A DNA stretch of 64,000 bases, taken from the NCBI GenBank assembly GCA_964613215.1, contig CAZTHK010000019.1:1-64000 (forward strand), written 5' to 3'. Below are positions 26,806-34,791 of the stretch, one piece after another (the stretch's first letter is position 1; each line of letters starts with the position of its first letter). The DNA is from CAZTHK01 sp964613215. Its GTDB lineage: Bacteria > Krumholzibacteriota > Krumholzibacteriia > Krumholzibacteriales > CAZTHK01. Position numbers and translations under genes: made by a program. The notes under the pieces were generated by a model. It searched no databases. It had not been told where the DNA came from and saw nothing but the letters and a program-made list of their open reading frames with translations.

Positions 26806-27630
26806 ATGGGGAAGATAGTAGCAATAGCAAATCAGAAGGGCGGGGTGGGAAAAACAACTACCGCTGTTAACCTTGGCGCCAGCCTGGGTGCGGCCGAGCA
26901 GAAGGTTCTGCTGGTGGATGCCGATCCGCAGGCTAATGCCAGCAGCGGGCTGGGGATAAGGGTAGAAGAGGGCGAAAAAACAACTTACCACGTCATAATC
27001 GGTGCTGCCGAACCGGACGAAGCCATAATAAGGGGTGAATTGGTGGATCTTTTGCCCTCCCATACCTCCCTTACCGGCGCTGAGGTAGAGCTGGTTTCAC
27101 AGATTGCCAGGGAGAAAAAGCTTCGTAAGGCACTGTCGGGTATAAGAAGCCGTTACGATTTTATCATTATAGACAGCCCCCCCAGCCTGGGGCTGTTAAC
27201 CCTCAATACACTGACAGCGGCTGATTCTGTACTTATACCTATTCAGTGCGAGTATTATGCACTGGAGGGTTTGAGCCAGCTTCTGTCAACCATACGGATG
27301 GTGCAGAAACACCTCAATCCCGATCTGAGGATAGAGGGTGTTCTTCTGACCATGTATGACAGGCGGCTGAGGCTTTCCAGCCAGGTTGCCGAGGAGGTTT
27401 TGTCATACTTCGGAGACGGGGTTTACGAGACAGAGATACCCCGGAATGTAAGATTAAGCGAATGTCCCAGCTTCGGCAAGCCGGCACTTCTGTACGACGC
27501 CAACAGTTCTGGAGCCGAGGCTTATCTCAAGCTGGCTGCTGAGTTTTTCCGCAAACAGGATGGACACGGGACCGGTGAGGGGGGCAAGCTTGGACAACAG
27601 GAACAGAAAGCGGCAGGAAGGAGAAGATAA
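26806..27630 (+). CDS. parA: Chromosome-partitioning ATPase ParA/Soj
   Basis: ParA is the Walker ATPase that moves ParB-parS complexes over the nucleoid. The 274-residue protein has the deviant Walker A KGGVGKTTTAVNLG, the A' motif LLVDADPQANASSGLG and Walker B FIIIDSPPSLGLLT. GAGGAGG precedes the ATG. It starts 27 bases after the lipoprotein gene and is followed directly by parB. Length matches chromosomal Soj-type ParA. Confidence 0.96.
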   Translation: MGKIVAIANQKGGVGKTTTAVNLGASLGAAEQKVLLVDADPQANASSGLGIRVEEGEKTTYHVIIGAAEPDEAIIRGELVDLLPSHTSLTGAEVELVSQIAREKKLRKALSGIRSRYDFIIIDSPPSLGLLTLNTLTAADSVLIPIQCEYYALEGLSQLLSTIRMVQKHLNPDLRIEGVLLTMYDRRLRLSSQVAEEVLSYFGDGVYETEIPRNVRLSECPSFGKPALLYDANSSGAEAYLKLAAEFFRKQDGHGTGEGGKLGQQEQKAAGRRR

Positions 27631-27631
27631 A

Positions 27632-28486
27632 TTGGGAAAGAAAGTTCTGGGGAGGGGGCTGGAAGCCCTGATATCACAGGATCTCAGGGATGATATATCG
27701 CAGAATGAAAGGATAACGGAGCTCGAGATAGACCGGATAAGGCCAAATCCCTATCAACCCAGAGACAACTTCGACGAAAGCAGGCTTAAAGAGCTATCCT
27801 CTTCGATAGAGAGCAATGGGGTTCTGCAGCCGGTGGTGGTAAGGAGGAAGGGTGATGAATATGAACTGGTGGTGGGTGAGAGGAGGCTGAGAGCAGCCAG
27901 GATGGCGGGGAGGGAATATATACCGGCCATAGTAAGGCAGCTTGAGGATAAGGATTCTCTCAAGCTGGCGCTGATGGAGAATCTTCAGAGGGAGGACCTG
28001 AATCCGCTGGAGGAGGCCCGTGGCTACAGCATGCTCAGAAAGAAGTTCGATCTTTCCAGCAGTGATATAGCCGGGATTCTGGGCAAGCACAGGAGCACTG
28101 TTGCGAATATGCTCAGGCTGTTGAAACTTCCCGGGGAGGTAAAGAAGCTTCTGGAGGGGGGAATGATCAGCGCCGGCCATGCCAGGGCGTTGCTCTCCAT
28201 AGAGGGGGATGAAGAAAAGATAGAGTGGGCCCGGAGGGTGGCCGGACAGGGTGTTAACGTGAGGGAGCTGGAGAGGGCTGCATCCGGTGGAAGAAGGCCG
28301 GCCTCCAGGGGGGTAAGGAGGCAGGACCCCCGGGTATTGGCGATTCAGGAGGCTCTGGAGGAGCATCTGGGAACCAGAGTACGGATAAAGACAAAGAAGA
28401 AGGGCGGGGAGATATCTGTGCAATACTATACAGATGAAGGCCTGGAGGGGGTACTTGAGCGGATGGGAGTTGAGCTGGAGCTCTAA
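27632..28486 (+). CDS. parB: Chromosome-partitioning protein ParB/Spo0J
   Basis: ParB is the parS-binding CTPase clamp. The 284-residue product has IRPNPYQPRDNFDESRL, the CTP-binding GERRLRAARMAG box, and the LMENLQREDLNPLEEARGY motif. The DNA-binding helix-turn-helix contains SSSDIAGILGKHRSTVANML. TTG at 27632 is chosen as start because AAGGAG lies seven bases upstream and LGKKVLGRGLEALIS is the usual N-terminus. It lies one base after the parA stop. Three parS targets lie about 2.2 kb upstream. Confidence 0.94.
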   Translation: MGKKVLGRGLEALISQDLRDDISQNERITELEIDRIRPNPYQPRDNFDESRLKELSSSIESNGVLQPVVVRRKGDEYELVVGERRLRAARMAGREYIPAIVRQLEDKDSLKLALMENLQREDLNPLEEARGYSMLRKKFDLSSSDIAGILGKHRSTVANMLRLLKLPGEVKKLLEGGMISAGHARALLSIEGDEEKIEWARRVAGQGVNVRELERAASGGRRPASRGVRRQDPRVLAIQEALEEHLGTRVRIKTKKKGGEISVQYYTDEGLEGVLERMGVELEL

Positions 28487-28529
28487 ACATGGCAGGAAGC
28501 CAGGGAGAAGGACCTCAAAAGGGAGATGG

Positions 28530-29306
28530 ATGAAAAAGGATACTTTTTCTGTAATAATTGTCCCGCATGATGTAGACAAGACACACACCTACCGGATTTC
28601 ATACAGGCTTTTCTATGCTCTCCTCGCTATTCTGGGTATAGGTGTAGTGGTAATTATAATGTTTGTATTAACTTACGGGAGGCTGCTGATAAAAGCGCGG
28701 GAATCAGTGATGCTGGAGCGGAAGGTTGAGAAGCTGGTACATAAGAACAGCAAGATGGATGAGATTCTGAGAGAAATGGCTCAGATAAAATCAATGGATA
28801 GAAAAATAAGGGGGATGCTGGGGGTCAAGGTTGAGCAGGACAGCAGCAGGGGGCCGGAAAGGAGTCCCGGCTATACGGCCGGGAGCAGGGAGACTGCTGA
28901 TCAGCAGGCCAGGCTGCTTAAGGCCACTCCCAGCTCGTGGCCTGTAAGAGGTTATATTACAAGAGGTTTTGAGATTGGACCGTCGAAGGATTCGAATGAG
29001 TATCATTCCGGAGTTGATATTGCGGTGGAGAGGGGAACCCCGGTCAGGGCAGCAGCTTCCGGATACGTGGTGGAGGCCGGATGGGATGATGTGTTTGGAT
29101 ACAGGGTGATAATAGATCATGGATTCGGCATGAAGACACTTTACGGGCATAACCAGAGATTGGTAGTATTGAAGAACGAAACCGTGAGCAGAGGGCAGAC
29201 CATAGCTTACAGCGGGAGTTCAGGAAGCAGCTCTGCTCCGCATCTTCATTTTGAGGTAATTCGCAACAACATCCCGGTGGACCCGCTGGATTATCTTAAT
29301 AGGTAA
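28530..29306 (+). CDS. M23-family metallopeptidase with N-terminal TM and coiled coil
   Basis: The 258-residue protein has a TM near residues 25-48 (LFYALLAILGIGVVVIIMF), a coiled-coil-like segment (SVMLERKVEKLVHKNSKMDE) and a C-terminal LytM domain. The zinc motif is HSGVDIAVERGTPV, with the second pair at SAPHLHFEV. M23 enzymes cut peptidoglycan cross-bridges; in this topology the domain faces the periplasm. The start at 28530 follows GGGAGATGG. A bactofilin gene begins immediately downstream, and this M23-bactofilin pairing is common and linked to cell shape. All visible metal ligands are present, so it is likely active. Confidence 0.9.
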   Translation: MKKDTFSVIIVPHDVDKTHTYRISYRLFYALLAILGIGVVVIIMFVLTYGRLLIKARESVMLERKVEKLVHKNSKMDEILREMAQIKSMDRKIRGMLGVKVEQDSSRGPERSPGYTAGSRETADQQARLLKATPSSWPVRGYITRGFEIGPSKDSNEYHSGVDIAVERGTPVRAAASGYVVEAGWDDVFGYRVIIDHGFGMKTLYGHNQRLVVLKNETVSRGQTIAYSGSSGSSSAPHLHFEVIRNNIPVDPLDYLNR

Positions 29307-29308
29307 GG

Positions 29309-29800
29309 ATGGTTAAAATGGCTGGAAAGAGAGAAAGGAAGGGTTCGATGTTTGGAAAAGAAGAAGAGAATGTTCCCGGGGAGGGAAAAATGAACTCAAT
29401 TGTAGGCAAAGGGTGCAAGGTCAACGGGACAGTGGATATTCAGGAGGGAACCATAAGGGTGGATGGAGAGTTCGAAGGGACTTTGAACTGCCCGGCAACC
29501 CTCTATGTGGGCAAGAGCGGTCGGGTAAAAGCGGATGTTAATGTGAAGAACGCTATAGTGGGGGGAAAGGTTTTAGGCAATATAGTCGCGAAAAACAAGA
29601 TAGAGCTGCAAGCGGGATGCAGGGTGGAGGGTGACTTGAAAACCAGCCGGCTGGTCATAGATGAAGGCGTTTTCTTCGAGGGTTCCTGCAAGATGAGCCC
29701 GGAAGGCAAGGGCGGGGAAAGCCCGGAGAAGGGTTTGGGAGGAAGGAAGCAGGGGATGAAGAATGAGAGCGGGGAGGGGGAGAAGGATAAAGTCAGGTAG
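29309..29800 (+). CDS. Bactofilin
   Basis: Bactofilins polymerise into filaments that scaffold peptidoglycan enzymes. The 163-residue protein has a flexible N-terminus and a beta-helical core made of repeats such as GCKVNGTVDIQEGTIRVDGE and LYVGKSGRVKADVNVKNAIV. A charged Gly/Glu/Lys tail follows. An in-frame ATG at 29318 has AAGGA eight bases before it and is an equally good start. It lies two bases after the M23 gene and probably localises that enzyme. Confidence 0.9.
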   Translation: MVKMAGKRERKGSMFGKEEENVPGEGKMNSIVGKGCKVNGTVDIQEGTIRVDGEFEGTLNCPATLYVGKSGRVKADVNVKNAIVGGKVLGNIVAKNKIELQAGCRVEGDLKTSRLVIDEGVFFEGSCKMSPEGKGGESPEKGLGGRKQGMKNESGEGEKDKVR

Positions 29801-29848
29801 GATGTATTTTGCTCCTCTGAAAATAGATGTTATAAGAGTCAGAGCAAG

Positions 29849-29880
29849 AAAAATGCCCGGGGCGGGTTTCCACCCCGGGC
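29849..29880 (-). terminator. Rho-independent terminator for hsp20
   Basis: On the minus strand GCCCGGGG (29880-29873) pairs with CCCCGGGC (29861-29854), followed by ATTTTTC. It lies 25 bases after the hsp20 stop. The plus-strand bactofilin transcript crosses it without a U-run. Confidence 0.75.
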
Positions 29881-29905
29881 TTCGGGCTGCTTGATCGACA
29901 GGTTC

Positions 29906-30355
29906 TTAATCGACCTTGACCTTGATCTCTTTGGGTTTTTCCTCCTCTGTCTTGGGTATCTTCACCGTAAGGACACCATTCTTGAATCTGGCGTTTATCT
30001 CCTCCTGATTGACGTTTTCAGGAAGAGTGAAGTTCCTGGCAAACTCGCCATAGCACCGTTCGGTGATATGGTAGTTTTTGTCATCCTTTTCTTTCTCCAG
30101 CTTCTTCTCTCCCTTGATATAAAGTTGGTTGTCCTTAACGTCGATGTCGATATCCTTCTTATCCATTCCGGGAAGTTCGGCTGTTACGGTATAGCCATTC
30201 TTGTCCTCCTCCACATCCACCCGTGGTGTCCACACAGCAGGCTCGTTTTCCGCCGTATATCTTCCCGGTACGTTGAAGAAATTGTCCATGAACCGTGTCA
30301 TTTCATTACCAAGGTCAAAGAGATCTCTGGTCGGTTTCCATCTTACCAGTGTCAT
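29906..30355 (-). CDS. Hsp20/alpha-crystallin small heat-shock protein
   Basis: The 149-residue chaperone holds unfolding proteins without using ATP. The N-terminal segment reads RWKPTRDLFDLGNEMTRFMD. The alpha-crystallin domain spans about 42-138 (PRVDVEEDKNGYTVTAELPG). The dimerisation loop is followed by FARNFTLPENVNQEEINARF and the GVLTVKIPK strand, with a Lys-rich tail. AAAGGAGGT precedes the ATG. It is a single-gene unit with its own terminator. Confidence 0.93.
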   Translation of the reverse strand: MTLVRWKPTRDLFDLGNEMTRFMDNFFNVPGRYTAENEPAVWTPRVDVEEDKNGYTVTAELPGMDKKDIDIDVKDNQLYIKGEKKLEKEKDDKNYHITERCYGEFARNFTLPENVNQEEINARFKNGVLTVKIPKTEEEKPKEIKVKVD

Positions 30356-30746
30356 CTCGCACCTCCTTTTTGATTTACCGTTTAGTTACTTTTCTCAACT
30401 TCGCATCTTCTGTTTTTAATATACTGCATTTTGCATGCCAATATGGTGAGCTGCCTTTTATTTTGTTTATTGACAATAGGTTATGCAGAAATGAGGCTAT
30501 ATTGTTTCAATGCTAAGCAGAAAAAGCGTACGCCAATTATGTCATTGTGGCAGCTTATAATTATATATTATGTCATTGTGGCGCTGTCTGTGTGGCAGCC
30601 TTTCTGTCAGATCGATGAAAATTTTAAAGTTATGGGGATTCGGGGTCGAAAAACAGGGAAGCAGTGTCCGGCTTTAATGCTCGGCCAGACGGTGCCGGAT
30701 TGGTGGAATTGATAAGTATCAGGCTTACATGCGGGGAGGTAATATT
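30356..30746. other. Spacer between divergent hsp20 and the S8 protease gene
   Basis: AT-rich and without a convincing gene. It must hold two divergent promoters, and shows a pair of 16-base direct repeats described separately. Near the right end (30689-30720) a short stretch imitates the start of a tRNA-Leu but has no matching acceptor or T arm. Confidence 0.5.
30536..30582. repeat. Two 16-bp direct repeats spaced 31 bp
   Basis: ATTATGTCATTGTGGC occurs at 30536-30551 and again at 30567-30582, an offset of 31 bp or about three helical turns. It lies upstream of the S8 protease gene and could bind a dimeric regulator on one DNA face. Confidence 0.6.
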
Positions 30747-33700
30747 TTGCCCTTGCCCGGCTTATTATCGGAGATGTGGTTGTGTCTTGTGGTTGCTGCT
30801 CTGACCTGCGGCGGCATCCCGGAAGCTGCAGATGGCGAAACAGTTGAATATGCCGTATCAGATGACACCTATAGATTGCCCGAGAACGAAAACATCCGGT
30901 TGAAAAAACAGTTCACCCGCAGGGAAGTAATGGAAACTGCCGGAGGGAGCGGGATTCCGAGTCCATTGGAATTACATTCGTACGGTATTGATCCGCTGGC
31001 AGGGCAGCAGTGGAGTCATATGCGGACGGGAGTGGCGGAGGCATGGGAGGAGAGCTGCGGGAAGGGGGTGGTGATTGCTGTTATTGATACCGGCTGTGAT
31101 ATGGATCACCCGGACCTGAAGGAGAATATCTGGACTAACCAGCTCGAGGAGGCGGGTTTGCCGGGAGTGGATGATGATGGAAATGGCTATGTTGATGATA
31201 TTCGTGGATGGGACTTCGTTTCGGTTGGACCCGAAGAGGTGGCAGATGGGGAGGACCCCGGGCCACCCGATAATAATCCAGAAGACCGGCATGGCCATGG
31301 AACCATGGTGGCCGGAATTGCAGCTGCGGTGAGGGGGAATGGATTGGGGATAAGGGGGGTTGCCCCGGAGGCTGAACTGATGATACTCAGAGCGGGCTAC
31401 CGGTCGGCGGAGGGTGACGGTTTGCTCCGGCTGAATGATGTGGTGGAGGCGGTTTACTATGCCCTGAACAGGGGGGCGGATATAATAAATATGAGCTTTG
31501 AGGGGGAAAGGACTCCACTCCTCGAGGAAGCAATACAAGAAGCACTGGACAGTGGAGTGGTAGTGGTCGGTTCCGCCGGCGGGGATGGGAGCTTTCCGGC
31601 TGCCATGGAGGGTGTTATCTCTGTATCCGCTGTGGCCGGTGGTGATGTAATACCGCCATTCGCTCCGGTCGGCGGATGTGTCGATTGCTACGCCCCCGGT
31701 GTTTCGGTGTGGACAACCTCGCCCGGAGGGTACCTCAGGGTCAGCGGAACTTCATTTGCCGCTCCCTTTGTCTCAGGCTGTTCAGCCCTGCTGAAATGTA
31801 TAAACCCCGGCTGGAGGAGTGAAATGGTGGCGGCTCAGATTATTAATACCACCGATTCGAAAGGCGCCGGGAGCCGGGGTTACTCCAAACCGGATAAAGC
31901 TGGAATATGCAGGATGGACAGGGCGGTTAAAGCACCGCCGGAGAAGATAATAGGAGTGGAGGGAGTTCAGCTTTTCGAGATGTGTGGAGATGGGGATTCG
32001 GTAGTTGAGGGGGGTGAAGGTTTCCGCCTGAAATTAAAGATCAGGAATATGTGGGATTTTATCGGGGAGGCCGGGATAACTCTTAAAAGTGAGAATCAGG
32101 GAGTGGTGGTATGTGAACCGGATGGTGGTGTGGTTGGCCCCCTTGAAGTGTCGGATACGGCGGAGATATACTTCGGATGCCGGCTGGAGCGACATGCAGA
32201 CACCGGTTCTGAGCTGCCGATGAGGGTGGATTGCCTTCTGGACGGGGTGGATTTCCAGACCCGGTTTGCCATCCCGCTGAATGGTGATATACCCCTGAGA
32301 TTGACGGTTATGGAGACCAGGGAACTGCGGGGTAATGGCAACGGGGGCCCTGATCCCGGCGAGACTATTCTCGTCAGGGCTGTTATTAGGAATAGCGGGA
32401 GGGATATCAGCGGGGCCCGGGTAAGGCCGGGTGGCTCTCAGGGGGGCATAAGCATAGAGGATATTTCCCTGGAGAAGAGCAGTATCCCCTCCGGAGAGTA
32501 TACCGGCCTGGGGGTAAAAATTCATCTCTCTGATTATATTGAAAAGGGCCTGACCGGCTTCCCCCTGGTGGTGGAGTGGGCTGATTACCATGTCCCGGTG
32601 AATGTGGATATTTGGGTTTCATTCAGGGGAGACCGGCAGGACGCAATACCTCCGTCATTGTGCCAGGGGGGAGCGGGGCATATGGGACTGTACCGGGAAA
32701 TTCCGGAGCCTCCTCTGGAATACCTCTGGGTAACCAGGCTGGAGGGGGATGTATCCATGGTGGGAAGGGTGGTGGCCGGCGGGAATGGCATATTTGCAGC
32801 AGGGGACAGGGGGGATAGCAGGGTGGTATATTCCATCCGGGATTCTAACGGAGCTGTAAGATGGAAAAGGATATTAGGGGGGGGAGTGGGAAAGACCCCG
32901 GTTGCCTGTGTCTGGTACAGGGGTATATGTTATGTGGGGGGAGGAAGTATACTTTATGCCCTGACGGGTGAGACCGGACATAATATCTGGGTATACGGTA
33001 AAATTCCGGAAGGTCAGGAGTGTCGTACAGGCGAACCGGCAGTTTACCATGACAGGCTGATTGCCACTGTCCACTGTCCCGGCGGAGGGGACAGGATAGT
33101 TGCTCTTGATCCATATACCGGGCGGTTGATCTGGGAGAAAGTGCTGAGAGAGGGGGAGTATCTTCCCCCCTGGCCCCCCGCATGCGGGAGAGAATCAATT
33201 TATCTGGGAGATGGAAGGGGTGTGGTGAGGGCACTGTCGGAGAGGAGCGGGGATATAATATGGACTGCTGTTACCGGAGGTAGCCCCTCTGCTCCGCTGA
33301 TGCTGACAGACGACCTGTTGATATCGGTAAGCGGAGAGGGCGGCATATCAGCTCTGCATCCTGACGACGGATCGAAAGCCTGGGAGGGGGAGGCCGGCGG
33401 AGCACCTGTCTCATTCCCCGTCTCAAACGGTGAAATGATTGGAGTGCTTTATTCTACAGGGGAGGAGCGGCTTATCAGGTTGATCCGTGAGGAGGACGGG
33501 AGAACCGTATGGGTGGGTGCTGCAGGGGTAAATGAGGCCCGGGGAATGATATCTTCGGGGGATGAAATCTATGTGACCGGCAGGGGTGGAGAGGTGGCAG
33601 TGCTGGATCTGAAGCGGGGAGAAGGGGGAAAGCAGTCATACTGTGTGGAGGGGCTTGCCGGGGTAGATGAAAGGGCCTTGAGTGGACCGGCATATGCCGC

Positions 33701-34061
33701 AGGGGGCAGGATGTACCTGGCGATGAATGGTAACGGGGTTAACTGGATGGGAGCAGTGGGAAGAAAACAGGCTCCGCGGAATAATCATATGCTAAAGGTC
33801 GGTAATTACCCCAATCCATTCAATCCTTCCACGGTGATTTTATTGTTTCTTCCGGAGTCGGAAAGCGTTTCCGCAGATATTTTCGATGCCGGGGGAAGAC
33901 ATATAAGGACCCTGGTCAGGGATCGGCTCCAGGGGGGGAGAGTGGAGATACGCTGGGATGGAAGGAATGGCAGGGGGGCGGGAGTGAGGCCCGGAGTATA
34001 TTTCTGCCGGGTCAGGGCAGGCGAAAAGACAGCCACCAGGAAGTTATTGCTGGTGAGATAG
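30747..34061 (+). CDS. Subtilisin-like S8 protease with PQQ-like propeller and FlgD-like C-terminal tail
   Basis: The protein (about 1,104 residues) has a signal (LLSEMWLCLVVAALTCGG). The S8 catalytic triad is at VIAVIDTGCDMDHPDL (Asp), HGHGTMVAGIAAAV (His) and SGTSFAAPFVSGC (Ser). After an Ig-like middle region come repeats of the GETGHNIWVYG and PYTGRLIWEK type, indicating a PQQ-like beta-propeller (about 640-1000). The C-terminus has NYPNPFNPST, a FlgD Ig-like fold and ends KLLLVR. TTG 30747 is chosen because GGGGAGGT is placed correctly for it; the ATG at 30729 has none. It is probably cell-surface or secreted. It ends 190 bases before the first RiPP precursor gene, so a role in leader removal is possible but unproven. 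Confidence 0.88.
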   Translation: MPLPGLLSEMWLCLVVAALTCGGIPEAADGETVEYAVSDDTYRLPENENIRLKKQFTRREVMETAGGSGIPSPLELHSYGIDPLAGQQWSHMRTGVAEAWEESCGKGVVIAVIDTGCDMDHPDLKENIWTNQLEEAGLPGVDDDGNGYVDDIRGWDFVSVGPEEVADGEDPGPPDNNPEDRHGHGTMVAGIAAAVRGNGLGIRGVAPEAELMILRAGYRSAEGDGLLRLNDVVEAVYYALNRGADIINMSFEGERTPLLEEAIQEALDSGVVVVGSAGGDGSFPAAMEGVISVSAVAGGDVIPPFAPVGGCVDCYAPGVSVWTTSPGGYLRVSGTSFAAPFVSGCSALLKCINPGWRSEMVAAQIINTTDSKGAGSRGYSKPDKAGICRMDRAVKAPPEKIIGVEGVQLFEMCGDGDSVVEGGEGFRLKLKIRNMWDFIGEAGITLKSENQGVVVCEPDGGVVGPLEVSDTAEIYFGCRLERHADTGSELPMRVDCLLDGVDFQTRFAIPLNGDIPLRLTVMETRELRGNGNGGPDPGETILVRAVIRNSGRDISGARVRPGGSQGGISIEDISLEKSSIPSGEYTGLGVKIHLSDYIEKGLTGFPLVVEWADYHVPVNVDIWVSFRGDRQDAIPPSLCQGGAGHMGLYREIPEPPLEYLWVTRLEGDVSMVGRVVAGGNGIFAAGDRGDSRVVYSIRDSNGAVRWKRILGGGVGKTPVACVWYRGICYVGGGSILYALTGETGHNIWVYGKIPEGQECRTGEPAVYHDRLIATVHCPGGGDRIVALDPYTGRLIWEKVLREGEYLPPWPPACGRESIYLGDGRGVVRALSERSGDIIWTAVTGGSPSAPLMLTDDLLISVSGEGGISALHPDDGSKAWEGEAGGAPVSFPVSNGEMIGVLYSTGEERLIRLIREEDGRTVWVGAAGVNEARGMISSGDEIYVTGRGGEVAVLDLKRGEGGKQSYCVEGLAGVDERALSGPAYAAGGRMYLAMNGNGVNWMGAVGRKQAPRNNHMLKVGNYPNPFNPSTVILLFLPESESVSADIFDAGGRHIRTLVRDRLQGGRVEIRWDGRNGRGAGVRPGVYFCRVRAGEKTATRKLLLVR

Positions 34062-34064
34062 GTT

Positions 34065-34093
34065 CCCCGGCTGTCGCCGGTGCTGAAATTTTT
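34065..34093 (+). terminator. Possible terminator after the S8 protease gene
   Basis: CCGGC (34067-34071), loop TGTC and GCCGG (34076-34080) form a short stem. AAATTTTTAT follows after a few bases. It would separate the protease from the RiPP genes. Confidence 0.4.
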
Positions 34094-34136
34094 ATAATAA
34101 AACCGGACCAACATTTCCGAATTGCAGGATTAGTTC

Positions 34137-34166
34137 TTGACAGGTTCGGGGAAAGTGATGTAACAT
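34137..34166 (+). promoter_or_regulatory. Putative promoter of RiPP cluster 1
   Basis: TTGACA (34137-34142), 18 bases, then TAACAT (34161-34166), 85 bases before the precursor ATG. Cluster 2 has a similarly built TTGACA...TAACAA pair, suggesting shared control. Confidence 0.5.
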
Positions 34167-34250
34167 ATCAAGTTGCATCAATTGGGTATACTTACAAAGA
34201 GCGGTAACTCCCTGATTCCCTGACTTCTTGCTAATAGGGAGGTGAGAAGT

Positions 34251-34412
34251 ATGAATTTTACTTATGAAGAAACCATGACAGGTGGTGTAATTACAGCCAC
34301 GAAAATCACTATGTGCTATATCGGTGGCAACACTGGTATTATCTGCTGTACTACTTGCGGTACCACCGGCGGTGAATCCGGAGATGAAATAACCGTAGCA
34401 GATCTGGGATAA
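34251..34412 (+). CDS. Lanthipeptide-like precursor peptide (cluster 1)
   Basis: This 53-residue open frame is too small for usual gene calling, but has GGGAGGTGAG eight bases before its ATG. It begins MNFTYEETMTGG and continues ITATKITMCYIGG (residues 14-26). After the GG the sequence is rich in Cys, Thr and Gly: NTGIICCTTCGTT (27-39), then an acidic end with Ser43 and Thr48. The motif ITAT-x-IT-x-C-x-IGG and the MN...M-x-GG start also occur in the second small peptide at 53938. HopA1-like and LanC-like genes follow. This fits a leader plus a core with Cys32, Cys33, Cys36 and several Thr/Ser for thioether rings. Cys22 lies before the GG. Product structure and cleavage site are inferred. Confidence 0.8.
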   Translation: MNFTYEETMTGGVITATKITMCYIGGNTGIICCTTCGTTGGESGDEITVADLG

Positions 34413-34421
34413 ATTCGGGCA

Positions 34422-34454
34422 GGCGGGATGGAGAGACTCTCAAACCATCCTGCC
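34422..34454 (+). terminator. Stem-loop after precursor gene (attenuator candidate)
   Basis: GGCGGGATGG (34422-34431) pairs with CCATCCTGCC (34445-34454) with one G-U pair, ten bases after the stop of the precursor gene. There is no U-run, so it may stabilise the precursor mRNA or attenuate read-through into the enzymes. The remaining spacer to 34791 (about 340 bases) shows no other gene. Confidence 0.5.
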
Positions 34455-34791
34455 ACCACAGAAAGCTGAATTAAAATTATTTCCGCGGGATATCAGACCG
34501 CTCCCTGCATTAATGTTACTACCGGGAAATGGAAGGGAGATTATAACCGGATAGATCCCGGGATGAGACCAGCGGGGAATCAGGGAGTTTGTTTCAGCAG
34601 GTACCGGCCATGCTTTCCATTTTGATGGTTCGGGACGGACATCCCCGCAAATTCGGATAGATTCTCCACCGGAGGGCTTAATTTCTGGAATTATATATGG
34701 TGTGAAGTAGAACTGTCACCGGCCGGTCCGGCAGGATCTGGTTCAGGATGAAGTTCAAGTATTGAATCAGGTTAAAAGTCTGTTGGCATTT

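Noticed and set aside
30689..30760. tRNA-Leu-like 5' part (GCCGGATTGGTGGAATTGAT)
   Set aside because: No anticodon stem closes and there is no T-loop GTTCGA or matching 3' acceptor; it runs into the start of the S8 protease gene.
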